A DNA stretch of 11,499 nucleotides from Deltaproteobacteria bacterium (GCA_018262455.1 JAGSPR010000201.1:1-11499); one strand, 5' to 3'. Counted from the stretch's first letter, positions 1-7,361 are shown. Numbers and translations are program-made. The notes: generated by a model from the sequence alone, not told the origin.

Positions 1-1569
1 GGTGTTGCGGCGCACGAGCGGCAGCTGGACGCGCGGCATGAACGCCCACAGCTCCGTGCCGAGGCTGGGGCAGATGTTGCTGTCGGACTCCGTCGCGCCG
101 CCGGTGCTCGCGCAGACCGCGTGGAGCATGCCGTCGGTCGCCCCGAAATACGCGATCGTGGGTCGCGTCGACAACCCCGCGAGCGGGCTCGGCGTGATCA
201 CCGCGACCGACGAACGATCGACGCCGCCGAGCTTGCCGGCGAGCACCGTGCGCACGATCGTCTGCCAGTGCGTCGCCGTGATGCCGGTCACGATGGCGGC
301 GGGCGCGATCAGTGCGCCGAGGGTGCTGGCGTTGCTGTCCTTGAACTGGACCTGCGGGGGGTGGAACGAGGTTCCGTTCGCGCCCGGGGTCTGCGTGACG
401 GTGAACAGGTTTCGGCACGTGCCGTCGAACGTGCTGCAGCCCCCGTTGTTCGCCGCCGGGATCTTCCCGGTCGCGCCGGCATCGAACAGCACCGTGCCCG
501 CCGAAAAGGTCGACTCGGACGTCGTCACGCTCGCGGCGGTGCGCGCGCGCATGTGGCCTTTGAGGTAGGGGAACGTGAACATGGCGACATCCGCGGTCGT
601 GGTGATCGTCTTCGCGGTGGTGGAGGCCTTCTCGAACGTGCCCTGGACGATCGCGGTCTCCGCGTCGACCTCGGCGACGATCGGGGTCGCGCGAGAGATC
701 TCGGTCGCGGGGCACGTGAAGCCGCCACCGGCGAGGTTCTGGAGCGCGACGTCGTAGTGGATGTGCGCGTTGCCCTGGTTCTGGACATCTTTGCAGACGA
801 GGGCGCCATACATCGCGACGTTGCCTTGCAGCTGGCAGGACGCGTTCGGGGCGTAGATCGCGAAGTTCGCCGACACGCCGCCCTGGACCTGGACTGCCGA
901 CGCGGCGGAGCCGCCGTAGAATACGAGGTTGCCAGGGACGTTCGTCGCGTTGACGACGGCGCCGGCCTGCATCTGCAGGTTGTCGGTGAAGTACACCTCC
1001 ACGGGGCCCGACGTGATCTTGAGCTGACAGTTCGAGGTGAGCGAGATCGTCTTGACCACGTACTTCCCGGCGCTCAGCGTGACGCTGCCGTTCTTGCACT
1101 TCAGGTCGCCATAGGTCCTGTCCGCTGCGAGCGTCGCGTTGGTGTTCTGGTAATCGGGGTTGAACGGCGTGCCGTTCGCGAGGATCGGCACGGTGATGTT
1201 CGGCAGCGCCTGGTTCGTGGTCTGCGCGAGCTTGCTGCCCGTGAACGTGCCGTTACCGGTGAACACGCTCGTAGGCGTACTGCCCGCGCCCGAGAGCCCA
1301 TCACCGCAGATCACGGTCGAGGCGCCCTGGGCCTGCACGGCGCCACCGCCGGTCGAGTTCGTTCCGATGTCGGCGTCGGCGCACGAGTTCGTCGTCGCGT
1401 AGGTGCCGACGTCCGAGTTCCAGCTGTCGGTGCCGGCGTTGCCCTGGATCTGGACCGAGTTCTTCGCGAAGATCGCGAAGTCGAAGCCGGGAACGCAGGC
1501 GCTCGCCTCCGACGAGGACGGTGCGAGCGAGGCGAGCATGACGACCAGGATGCCGACCTTAGTTCTCAT
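1..1569 (-). CDS. Exported DUF7305-like / PilY1-type protein (partial, C-terminus off window)
   Basis: The frame is open for 523 codons from ATG 1569 to the left edge, so the C-terminus is missing. Residues 1-23 form a signal peptide (hydrophobic ILVVMLASLA, then SEASA). Residues about 115-280 look like DUF7305, a beta-rich domain often found on PilX-like pilins; the stretch FAIYAPNASCQLQGN (236-250) followed by GALVC and GNAHIHYD (266-273) is its typical signature. From about 325 the sequence turns PilY1-like: PYLKGHMRARTAA (334-346), VLFDAG, CRNLFT, then YFGATDGMLHAVCASTG (474-490) and GTELWAFMPR (504-513), the entry of the PilY1 C-terminal beta-propeller. PilY1 is a type IV pilus tip or assembly factor and adhesin. 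The ATG lies inside the end of the pilX-like gene (11-bp overlap) with AAGGAA six bases upstream, so translational coupling is likely. Function is inferred from family resemblance; the domain join is unusual. Confidence 0.8.
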   Translation of the reverse strand, partial: MRTKVGILVVMLASLAPSSSEASACVPGFDFAIFAKNSVQIQGNAGTDSWNSDVGTYATTNSCADADIGTNSTGGGAVQAQGASTVICGDGLSGAGSTPTSVFTGNGTFTGSKLAQTTNQALPNITVPILANGTPFNPDYQNTNATLAADRTYGDLKCKNGSVTLSAGKYVVKTISLTSNCQLKITSGPVEVYFTDNLQMQAGAVVNATNVPGNLVFYGGSAASAVQVQGGVSANFAIYAPNASCQLQGNVAMYGALVCKDVQNQGNAHIHYDVALQNLAGGGFTCPATEISRATPIVAEVDAETAIVQGTFEKASTTAKTITTTADVAMFTFPYLKGHMRARTAASVTTSESTFSAGTVLFDAGATGKIPAANNGGCSTFDGTCRNLFTVTQTPGANGTSFHPPQVQFKDSNASTLGALIAPAAIVTGITATHWQTIVRTVLAGKLGGVDRSSVAVITPSPLAGLSTRPTIAYFGATDGMLHAVCASTGGATESDSNICPSLGTELWAFMPRVQLPLVRRNT

Positions 1570-2053
1570 TGGCGTTTCCTTCGCAGCCGCCGTACTGCGA
1601 CTGGTAGCAGTTGCCACCGCCGTTGTGGCGAACGAGCTCGGTGACCTGGACCGGGGTCTCCGGGTACTTCGTGCATCTCGACACGATGAACACCGTCAGA
1701 TCATTGTCGCGCGTCGGATCGTTCGTCGCCTCGTCCGCGTTATCACGCAGCCGGAGCTCGAAGTCGTCCACCGAGTCGCCGTCGAGATCGTGATCGATCG
1801 CCAGGAGCCAGCTCGGCTCGAGCTCCCCAGCGAGCGCCTCGTTCCATAGTGGATAGCTTGCCGCGACGGTCGCGCGCGCCGTGGCCAGGCCCGCCTCCGC
1901 GCAATAGAGCGCCGAGACCTCCGACTTCGTCAGGTCTGTGCTGCGCGTCGACGCCAGCTGCAGCGACGCCAGCGCCGCCGCCCCGCTGAGCAGCGATGCG
2001 ATCGTGATGACCGTGACGAGCATTGCACTACCGCGTTCATCCGTTCGCTTCAC
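1559..2053 (-). CDS. PilX-like type IV minor pilin
   Basis: This 164-aa protein has a prepilin-type N-terminus. A short basic leader (MKRTDERG) is followed by S-A-M-L-V-T-V-I-T-I-A-S-L-L, so prepilin peptidase would cut between G8 and S9. The mature protein lacks the Glu5 of major pilins, as do GspK-like minor pilins. ALYCAEAGLATARA (48-61) matches the AEAGL motif near the N-terminus of PilX proteins. Four cysteines (C51, C127, C149, C157) are visible; the last two lie near the C-terminus. It probably belongs to the tip/priming minor-pilin complex with PilY1, whose relative follows immediately with an 11-bp overlap. I chose GTG 2053 because it gives a proper leader; ATG 2023 would start inside the hydrophobic segment, and a longer upstream extension is rich in Arg and Pro and unlike a pilin. 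No Shine-Dalgarno sequence is seen before 2053. Confidence 0.75.
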   Translation of the reverse strand: MKRTDERGSAMLVTVITIASLLSGAAALASLQLASTRSTDLTKSEVSALYCAEAGLATARATVAASYPLWNEALAGELEPSWLLAIDHDLDGDSVDDFELRLRDNADEATNDPTRDNDLTVFIVSRCTKYPETPVQVTELVRHNGGGNCYQSQYGGCEGNANEN

Positions 2054-2091
2054 AAGGAGTACGTTCGGCCGCACCGGAAGAACCTGTAGCC

Positions 2092-2114
2092 CTCGGCGCA
2101 CGGCTAGCGCCGAG
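2092..2114. repeat. 8-bp inverted repeat (hairpin) upstream of pilX-like gene
   Basis: CTCGGCGC at 2092-2099 and GCGCCGAG at 2107-2114 are perfect complements around a 7-nt loop. It lies in the 271-bp gap between the lipoprotein gene's stop (2325) and the pilX-like start (2053), where I see no other gene. No T-tract follows on either strand, so a classical intrinsic terminator is not supported. It may be a 5'-leader structure or a Rho-linked structure. Confidence 0.35.
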
Positions 2115-2324
2115 AGGGGCACCGACAACCAGGTAGGCCCGCATGCGACACGGCTGCCTATCCCGCGTGTCCGCGTGCCCGCGCATGACGGTCGAGCACG
2201 CGAACGATCGGGCCGGTTTCGGACACCGTCCACGACGCGCGGCAGGCGGCACGTACCACCAACAACCATGGGGTCGCACACCGCATGCGGGGACCCTTGT
2301 CTGGGGAGCCGACAACCACCTTCA

Positions 2325-3254
2325 TCACGGCAGGGTCTCGATCACCACGAAGTAGTCGAACGAGATGTCCATGTGCTCGGCGCTGACGACCAGGACGCTG
2401 CCGGTGGTCAGGACCGGCGCCGCGCTCGTGCTCGCCGAGAGCGCCGGGTAGGCCATCCCGCCGAGACGCGCCGCGAGATCGATCCGCTGTGCGGCGACCG
2501 ATTCGTCGATCTGCATCGACCACGCGCCGATCGGCAGGATGCCGGGATAGGACGTGGAGTCGCGTCCGGTGTACGTGCCACTGGCGGCCTCGGTGATCTT
2601 GATGAGCCCGCTGCTTCCCCCGGTGTCGTAGGTCTCGCAGTAGTGGAAGTTCGCACCGCCGTTGTTGAAGCCGAACGCGATCACGAGCTGGTGGGGAGTC
2701 AGCGCGCTGACCGCCGTGATCGTGCCGGCGGTGATGATCCGCGTCTCGCCGGTCGTCACGGCGAGCCGGGTATCGGCGGAGCCGGTGATCCGCATCTGGT
2801 CGCCGACCACGGCGAGGCCACTCGCCGGATCCCACACTGGCAGCGCGGACGTGAACGGATCGAAGAACCTCAGGCGCTGCTTGGCGATCGTCGGTTGCGG
2901 ATCGCAGGCGTCGCCGACGCCGTCGGCGTCGGCGTCGAGCGCGGCGCCCGCCAGGTGTGGGCACGGATCGCAGACGTCGCCGATCGCGTCTGCGTCTTCG
3001 TCGTGCTGGTCCGGGTTCGCGACCGAGGGGCAATCGTCAACGGAGTCCGGCACGTCATCGCCGTCGGAGTCGACGATCGACACATCCGCCGGGGCGTCGC
3101 GTGCTGCGTCGGGCGGCACGTAGCCCGGTGCGCGACACACGTGATCGACGCACACCTGGGGCTCCGGGCACGCCGACTCGCACGGAACGTCGTTGGCGAT
3201 CGTCGGCGCGTAACACGCGCCGCAGGCGATGACAGCGATCCATGCGCGGCGCAC
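2325..3254 (-). CDS. Lipoprotein with thrombospondin type-3 repeats and a beta-rich C-terminal domain
   Basis: This 309-aa protein starts at GTG 3254. The short signal sequence MRRAWIAVIA ends in the lipobox V-I-A-C, with C11 as the likely lipidated cysteine. A cysteine-rich stretch follows (CESACPEPQVCVDHVC, 25-40). Residues 61-118 hold calcium-binding thrombospondin type-3 repeats: VDSDGDDVPDSVDDCP, DEDADAIGDVCDPCP and LDADADGVGDACD. Residues about 128-309 are beta-rich and resemble LamG/concanavalin-type jelly-roll domains attached to such repeats in myxobacterial surface lipoproteins (weak, by pattern only). An outer-surface structural or binding role is likely; no catalytic motif is visible. 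TATGCT ends six bases before the GTG with no Shine-Dalgarno, which favours this start over the longer frame reaching to 3491. Confidence 0.8.
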   Translation of the reverse strand: MRRAWIAVIACGACYAPTIANDVPCESACPEPQVCVDHVCRAPGYVPPDAARDAPADVSIVDSDGDDVPDSVDDCPSVANPDQHDEDADAIGDVCDPCPHLAGAALDADADGVGDACDPQPTIAKQRLRFFDPFTSALPVWDPASGLAVVGDQMRITGSADTRLAVTTGETRIITAGTITAVSALTPHQLVIAFGFNNGGANFHYCETYDTGGSSGLIKITEAASGTYTGRDSTSYPGILPIGAWSMQIDESVAAQRIDLAARLGGMAYPALSASTSAAPVLTTGSVLVVSAEHMDISFDYFVVIETLP

Positions 3255-3260
3255 GCGTCC

Positions 3261-3266
3261 AGCATA
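3261..3266 (-). promoter_or_regulatory. Candidate -10 element (leaderless) for the TSP3 lipoprotein gene
   Basis: TATGCT reads on the minus strand and is separated from GTG 3254 by six bases. The transcript would start at or next to the start codon. No convincing -35 was found. Confidence 0.45.
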
Positions 3267-3308
3267 CCAACGCCTTCGCACGGACGTGGCGCTTTCGGCT
3301 CGCGTGGC

Positions 3309-3332
3309 TCCTGAGTCCGGTCCTGAGCCCGG
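3309..3332. repeat. Two tandem 12-nt repeats
   Basis: TCCTGAGTCCGG is followed directly by TCCTGAGCCCGG (11 of 12 identical). With only two copies, it may be chance or a pair of regulator half-sites. Confidence 0.35.
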
Positions 3333-3461
3333 TCGGCAACCGTCGTGAAGCCGCGGAGGGGTGATCGCAGGATCGCTGTTCTGCACGGGATACGGACTGC
3401 GGCCGTGACCACCCTGGCGTGAGTGTCGCGAGCTGTGGCGTGCGCGTGACGGGACGGCGCT

Positions 3462-3476
3462 GTCACACCACGTGAC
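3462..3476. promoter_or_regulatory. GTCAC-N5-GTGAC dyad
   Basis: There are perfect 5-bp arms at 3462-3466 and 3472-3476 around ACCAC. The motif lies 14 bp from the larger dyad at 3490-3505 and about 140 bp before the plus-strand gene start. Short arms make chance possible. Confidence 0.25.
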
Positions 3477-3489
3477 CGCGCCGCAAGAC

Positions 3490-3505
3490 ATCGTGCTGGC
3501 ACGAT
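3490..3505. promoter_or_regulatory. 16-bp dyad, candidate operator
   Basis: ATCGTGC-TG-GCACGAT is a perfect inverted repeat with 7-bp arms and a 2-bp centre. The spacing suits a dimeric helix-turn-helix regulator. It sits about 110 bp upstream of ATG 3615 in the divergent region. No regulator gene is in the window, so the cognate protein is unknown. Confidence 0.4.
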
Positions 3506-3614
3506 CAGATCACCGGGGCATCGCCTCGCGCGCCCGAACCGCGACACGCCTGTCCTGCCGCGTGGCGCGCTGGCGACACGCCGAGTCGGCGCCGTGGTTG
3601 CAGCGAGCTTGCTC

Positions 3615-4268
3615 ATGTCCGTCTCCCTGCGCCTCTTCGCGTGCCTCGCCCTGCTCGGGTGCGCCGCGCCGCCCCTCGGCCTCGGAGCAGGCGCCACCAC
3701 AACTCCGGGCCGCGGCGGCGTCGTCGGAGGAACGGCGACGATCGGTGCGGCCGCCAACCGGCAGAGCTTCCAGATCGAAGCCCACGGCTCGTACAACCTT
3801 GCGTCGTGGTTCGCCGTGGAGGCCGGCGCCGTCTACGCCCAGCTCTCCGATGATCGCGAACAGAAGATCCTGATCGCCGGCGGCTTCCCCTACGTGCGCC
3901 CGCGTCTCCAGCTCGGTCCCGTGTCGGTCGCGACCGCGGTGGCCGGCTTCGGTATCGGCGGTGGAGGTGGCGGCCTCATCGGCGGCATCGCGGACGTTCA
4001 GCTCGGCTACGGCACGCCGTGCTGGTCGGTCTACGCCGGCGCCTACGCGCACGGCTTCGAGGTCACAAGCCAATCGCCGATCGAGATCAGCGCGCGCCAG
4101 CAGCGCATCGGCGCGGAGTACCTGTGGTCGCTCGGAACCACCAGACTCGGCGTCGCCGTCGAGGTCCACCACCAGCGCGACAAGCTGCGTGACGACGGCG
4201 TGATGGTGCACGCGGATCAGTGGGGGGGCGCGGTCAAGGTCCGCATCCAGAGCGGACGGTTCCGGTGA
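3615..4268 (+). CDS. Glycine-rich outer-envelope lipoprotein, probable small beta-barrel
   Basis: This 217-aa protein begins at ATG 3615 with MSVSLRLFACLALLGC; L13-L14-G15-C16 is a good lipobox. After a Gly/Thr-rich linker the rest is a series of short alternating hydrophobic/polar strands separated by turns (for example FQIEAHGSYNLASWFAVEAG and LGVAVEVHHQRDKL), including a GGGGGG turn around residue 120. That is the usual look of outer-membrane beta-barrel or lipocalin-like proteins of unknown role in myxobacteria. GTG 3594 in the same frame is a possible earlier start but adds only MVAASLL before the signal peptide. No Shine-Dalgarno is clear. The stop overlaps the next gene's start, so the two form a pair. 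No enzymatic motif is recognised. Confidence 0.7.
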   Translation: MSVSLRLFACLALLGCAAPPLGLGAGATTTPGRGGVVGGTATIGAAANRQSFQIEAHGSYNLASWFAVEAGAVYAQLSDDREQKILIAGGFPYVRPRLQLGPVSVATAVAGFGIGGGGGGLIGGIADVQLGYGTPCWSVYAGAYAHGFEVTSQSPIEISARQQRIGAEYLWSLGTTRLGVAVEVHHQRDKLRDDGVMVHADQWGGAVKVRIQSGRFR

Positions 4269-4819
4269 GCGCGTCGATCTGGCTGGCGATCCTTCTCGGC
4301 GTCATCACATCCGGGTGCGTCGCTGGCCTGCCACCGTCGCAGTCGGCGATCGGCGGGATGGTCGGCTCGCGCGGCGGCGGCGTGTCCGGATCGGCCGGCG
4401 CCCACGCGAAGGCGGCCGACCGCCTCGACCGGCTCGACGTCGACCTCGGCGCCGGGTATCTCATCGAGCGGCAGGCCGGGACGGTCGCACACGGAACCTA
4501 TGTCGCGCTGGCCAGGCGCCTCACCGTCGGCGGTCGCCGCGACCTCTGGATCGGTGGTCGGATCGAACTGTTCTGGCTCGCCGACGAGGGCGAACCCGCA
4601 CGCGGCGCCGCCTTGCGCGTCGCCGTCCGCCACCACGTCGGTGGGGTGTCGGCCGGCTCGTCGAGTGGCAACGCCGGGGTCGGCGCGCACGGCGCATTCG
4701 CGCTCGGCGCGCACGCCGACGTCGGCCTCCGCTCACTCGAGGGAGGTGGGGCCGCGTTCATGGTCTCGGCCGGCGTCACCCTGGACCTGCCGTTGCTGGT
4801 GGGCTTCGGCGGCCGCTGA
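4265..4819 (+). CDS. Second outer-envelope protein of the pair, probable lipoprotein
   Basis: This 184-aa protein starts at GTG 4265, which overlaps the previous stop in the sequence GTGA, a classic translational-coupling junction. The N-terminus MSASIWLAILLGVITSGC is a signal peptide ending in T-S-G-C (C18); Thr at -3 is a less typical lipobox, so lipidation is less sure. The mature part is Gly/Ala/Val-rich with repeated beta-strands (DVDLGAGYLIERQAG, LWIGGRIELFWLAD, LRVAVRHHVGG, VSAGVTLDLPLLVGFG) and ends in hydrophobic strands, as in small outer-membrane barrels. It resembles its upstream partner in architecture, although I see no convincing residue-level identity, so a duplication is not shown. 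A longer frame from 4220 would overlap the upstream gene heavily and is rejected as the start. Confidence 0.65.
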   Translation: MSASIWLAILLGVITSGCVAGLPPSQSAIGGMVGSRGGGVSGSAGAHAKAADRLDRLDVDLGAGYLIERQAGTVAHGTYVALARRLTVGGRRDLWIGGRIELFWLADEGEPARGAALRVAVRHHVGGVSAGSSSGNAGVGAHGAFALGAHADVGLRSLEGGGAAFMVSAGVTLDLPLLVGFGGR

Positions 4820-4853
4820 TCGCCGCCAGATGTGCGAGCCACCGAGCCGCGAT

Positions 4854-5717
4854 CTAGCGACGCCAGGCGATCGTCACGAGCTCCTTGAGCCGCGCCGGGT
4901 CGCTCGACGAGGTCTTGCACATGAAGCCGCTCTTGTGGGCGAAGTGCACGTCCGGTTCGCTCTCGACACGCGAGAAGTCGAGGCGGGGATGATCCTCGTA
5001 GCGGCCGATGCCGAAGCCTTCGCCGCGTCGATCCGGATACACGATGGCGGCGATCACTCCGTCGAGCTTCTGCGCGCGAATGTAGCTGCCTACCATGGAG
5101 CTCGGCTCGTCGGCGCCGGGCTCGGTGCGAGGCAAGAACAGCGCCTCGATGAGATCCTCGCCGCACGGGATCGTCCAGCGCTGGACGCGCGCGTCGATGA
5201 AGTCGAGCCGCTCGCGGGCGATGCGCAGGTACTCGAGCAGGTCGTCTCCGATCATCTTCATGAACGCGTAGAGCGGATCCGTGGGCTCGATCCGGGTCGC
5301 CTGTGCGAAGCGACGCAGCAGTGTGATGTCGATCGGCGAGTTGAGCTGGGAGATCGCGCGACGCGGTACGCCCAACCAGTCGCCGGTCTTCTTGGGACCA
5401 CGTGAGTCGAACCACTCGGCGGTCTCCAGCCAGTCACAGAACTGCAGGGCGTCCTGGTAGAGCCCCAGGTGATCGAGGACCAGGCTCAGCGCGCAGGTCG
5501 GGGCGTGCTCGCGCGGAAAGTGATGATGGTCGAAGTTCGATCGCGCCGGGTCGTGAACCCCGCCGACGTCCACGATGGCGACCTGCGGATCTTCGATCTC
5601 CTCGGGCGTTGGCTCGCGCCTGACGATGGGACAGCCGTGCAGGGCCGCGAGCACGCAGACGGCGAGGAGGTCGTCTTTGTGCGCCCCGCCCGGATGAGTA
5701 ACGATCGTATGCACCAT
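4854..5717 (-). CDS. MYG1/UPF0160 family protein (DHH-like metal-dependent hydrolase)
   Basis: This 287-aa protein matches the MYG1 family across its length. VTHPGGAHKDDLLAV (6-20) is the family's T-H-x-G-x-x-H-x-D-(D/E) N-terminal metal site; VDVGGVHDP (49-57) and FDHHHF (62-67, the DHH signature) follow. Near the C-terminus, VHFAHKSGFMCKTSS corresponds to the conserved H-x-x-G-F block. The eukaryotic relative MYG1 is reported as an RNA exonuclease in nucleus and mitochondria; bacterial members have no settled role, so a phosphoesterase/nuclease activity is inferred. It is somewhat shorter than eukaryotic members. It is transcribed away from the methyltransferase gene across 99 bp, and TACGGT ends nine bases before the ATG. 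Its end faces the plus-strand envelope pair 34 bp away. Confidence 0.85.
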   Translation of the reverse strand: MVHTIVTHPGGAHKDDLLAVCVLAALHGCPIVRREPTPEEIEDPQVAIVDVGGVHDPARSNFDHHHFPREHAPTCALSLVLDHLGLYQDALQFCDWLETAEWFDSRGPKKTGDWLGVPRRAISQLNSPIDITLLRRFAQATRIEPTDPLYAFMKMIGDDLLEYLRIARERLDFIDARVQRWTIPCGEDLIEALFLPRTEPGADEPSSMVGSYIRAQKLDGVIAAIVYPDRRGEGFGIGRYEDHPRLDFSRVESEPDVHFAHKSGFMCKTSSSDPARLKELVTIAWRR

Positions 5718-5726
5718 GCTTCGCGC

Positions 5727-5732
5727 ACCGTA
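5727..5732 (-). promoter_or_regulatory. Candidate -10 element for the MYG1-family gene
   Basis: TACGGT on the minus strand lies nine bases before ATG 5717, with no Shine-Dalgarno between. It fits the leaderless pattern seen at other starts in this window. No clear -35 was found. Confidence 0.4.
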
Positions 5733-5802
5733 GCACCTCGCGCTCCGGACCCCGACGCTCAGCCGAGGCGGTCCTTGGGACCAATGCCCAGCGGCCGCGC
5801 GC

Positions 5803-5808
5803 TACCAT
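5803..5808 (+). promoter_or_regulatory. Candidate -10 element for the methyltransferase gene
   Basis: TACCAT is followed by eight bases and then GTG 5817. It supports this GTG over longer in-frame starts, which would run antisense through the MYG1-family gene. Confidence 0.45.
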
Positions 5809-5816
5809 CATCCCGC

Positions 5817-6902
5817 GTGTTCGATCCCGGGGCGGCTGGATATCGGTGTGTCGCATGTCGCGCGACGTTGACCGCCAAGACTCCGTCATCCGTCGTGTGC
5901 CTGGCCTGCGGCCGGTCCTATCCGGTGCTCCTCGACCGAGTGCCGGTCCTCGTCGACGAGCCACTGGCTCACGTCGCGCGTACGCTCGCGAGTCTCGAGC
6001 GGCTGATCGGGGAGCACCGCGGCAAGGTCGAGCACCTCGACATGCTCCTCGCGCGCGGCACCGAGCGCGACGAGGCGCTCGCGCTCCTGCGGACGGCGCT
6101 GATCGAGAATGCGCGATTCCTGCTCGCCCGCCGCGCCGAGCTCGTCGGACTCGTCCCGCAGGACGCGCCCCAGCCGCAGGTGGTGTCCCCTCGCCCCGAT
6201 CCGAGCCTCGGCTACCTCGTCGACGTGTTCGACTTCGTGCGCCAGGACTGGAGCACGACCGAGGACTGTCGCGAGGACGTGGAGACGATCATCGCCACGC
6301 TCCGAGCGGGGATCCGTGCGCGCGTTCCTGCGCCGCGCCGAGCGGCGTTTCTCGGCGCGGGCCTCGCGAGGTTCGCGTCGGACCTCCGGGGCGAGGTCGA
6401 GCAGCTGATCGCACTCGATGTGTCGTTGATGATGGCGCTCAGCCATCTCGCGCTACACGACGGCGAAGTTCGACTCTTCGAGATCAACGAGCGCATCGCC
6501 TACGACCTGGCTGGACTCGCGCGTCCGATCACGGCGAGCGCGAAGAGCTCGGCTCCGATCGACTACTGCGTCGCGGATGCGCGGCAGATGCCATTCGCCG
6601 ACGCCAGTCTGGATCTGGTCGTGTCGGCGTTCTTCACCGACGTCGTGCCGCTCTCGGCGTTGTTGCGTGAAGTGCGCCGCGTTCTCGCGCCCGGAGGGGC
6701 CTTCATCCATTTCGGCCCGCTCGGGTATCACTTCTACATGCCCGAGGAGATGTGGACCGTCGAGGAGGCGCGACAGGTGTTCGCGCGGCATGGGTTCGAG
6801 CTGCAGGATGAAGCGTGGGTGCCGGTGTGGCTGCAGCGATCGAGCGCGCGGATGTCGAACACCCGGGTCGACGCATGGAGCTTCGTCGCGGTCGTGCGGT
6901 AG
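5817..6902 (+). CDS. SAM-dependent methyltransferase with N-terminal zinc ribbon, N2227-like
   Basis: This 361-aa protein starts at GTG 5817. Residues 10-48 form a Trm112-like zinc ribbon: C11-x2-C14 and C28-x2-C31, followed by GRSYPVLLDRVPVLVDEP. A helical, charged stretch (52-112) follows. VRQDWSTTEDCREDV (141-155) resembles the v-R-D-W-S element of N2227/carnosine N-methyltransferase proteins. AAFLGAGLARFASDL (176-190) is SAM motif I; LIALDVSLMMALSHLAL (197-213) corresponds to the acidic post-I region. VADARQMPFADASLDLVVS (252-270) and VRRVLAPGGAFIHFGPLGYHF (286-306) are motifs II-IV of class I methyltransferases. The substrate is unknown; a small imidazole or amine is one possibility from the N2227 link. 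It ends directly against the converging gene, with no base between the stop codons (6902/6903). Confidence 0.75.
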   Translation: MFDPGAAGYRCVACRATLTAKTPSSVVCLACGRSYPVLLDRVPVLVDEPLAHVARTLASLERLIGEHRGKVEHLDMLLARGTERDEALALLRTALIENARFLLARRAELVGLVPQDAPQPQVVSPRPDPSLGYLVDVFDFVRQDWSTTEDCREDVETIIATLRAGIRARVPAPRRAAFLGAGLARFASDLRGEVEQLIALDVSLMMALSHLALHDGEVRLFEINERIAYDLAGLARPITASAKSSAPIDYCVADARQMPFADASLDLVVSAFFTDVVPLSALLREVRRVLAPGGAFIHFGPLGYHFYMPEEMWTVEEARQVFARHGFELQDEAWVPVWLQRSSARMSNTRVDAWSFVAVVR

Positions 6903-7355
6903 TCAGGAGACGAACAGGTCATGCAGGCTGACCGGAAGCCGGTCGGCCTGCCAATCAGGGCGCCCGGTCTCGAGGACGTCGATCAGTTGTGGACGGACCG
7001 CATCGAGTGCCTCGCGGTGTCTCGCGCGAACCAGCGCAACCGCGCCGTACTCCAGGAATTGATAGAACGCCCCGAGACGATATTCGGCGAGGGCGCCAGC
7101 GAGGCTGACCTCGGCCTCGAGGAGCTTCAGGGTCCAGCCATCCCGGGTCGCCCGTGTCTCGGCCGCCCCGGCCGTGACCATCGCCGGAGCGGTCACGTCG
7201 GCGTGCATCGCGCGTTGCACCCAGACAGCCGGCTGATCGGGGAACGGAACTAACCAGCCCCACGCGAGCACGAGATCGGGCGACACGCCGGCGACCTGCT
7301 GCTCGCCCTGCGTTCGCACGACCCACGAATCGGGAATGGTCAGGACGAGCTTCAT
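6903..7355 (-). CDS. Hypothetical protein, possibly DcrB/PsbP-like
   Basis: This 150-aa protein starts at ATG 7355 with MKLVLTIPDSW and has no signal peptide. The pattern of short beta-strands (VLTIPDSWVV, LVLAWGWLVPF, WTLKLLEAEV) and a C-terminal helical part (LDAVRPQLIDVLETGRPDW) loosely suggests the Mog1/PsbP/DcrB fold, and in that respect it recalls the 306-aa protein at 10316-11236. This is a fold-level guess, not a motif match. TACGGT lies six bases before the ATG. It is divergent from the small membrane protein gene and its stop directly abuts that of the methyltransferase gene. No function can be named. Confidence 0.65.
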   Translation of the reverse strand: MKLVLTIPDSWVVRTQGEQQVAGVSPDLVLAWGWLVPFPDQPAVWVQRAMHADVTAPAMVTAGAAETRATRDGWTLKLLEAEVSLAGALAEYRLGAFYQFLEYGAVALVRARHREALDAVRPQLIDVLETGRPDWQADRLPVSLHDLFVS

Positions 7356-7361
7356 GCCGAT

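Larger units (their letters stand above)
3255..3614. other. Divergent intergenic region
   Basis: These 360 bp separate the TSP3 lipoprotein gene (minus) from the outer-envelope pair (plus). No convincing gene is seen; open frames crossing it are arginine-rich and run antisense into neighbours. It contains the -10 candidate at 3261-3266, a tandem 12-nt repeat at 3309-3332, GTCAC/GTGAC half-sites at 3462-3476 and a 16-bp dyad at 3490-3505. It probably holds promoters and operators for one or both flanking units. Confidence 0.6.

Noticed and set aside
121..1644. 507-aa plus-strand open frame opposite the PilY1-type gene
   Set aside because: It is extremely rich in Arg, Asp and Gly with no family resemblance, whereas the opposite strand shows a signal peptide and clear domain motifs. 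It is an antisense by-product of high GC.
2092..2114. Hairpin as a Rho-independent terminator
   Set aside because: The stem is good, but neither strand has the following T-tract, so I list it only as an inverted repeat.
1938..3314. 458-aa plus-strand open frame
   Set aside because: It is Arg/Asp-rich, crosses two minus-strand genes and the gap between them, and lacks any motif; the minus strand holds the lipobox and thrombospondin repeats.
4498..5415. 300-aa frames on both strands spanning the convergent junction at 4820-4853
   Set aside because: Both run antisense or out of frame through the envelope protein and MYG1-family genes and have Arg/Pro/Ser-biased composition.
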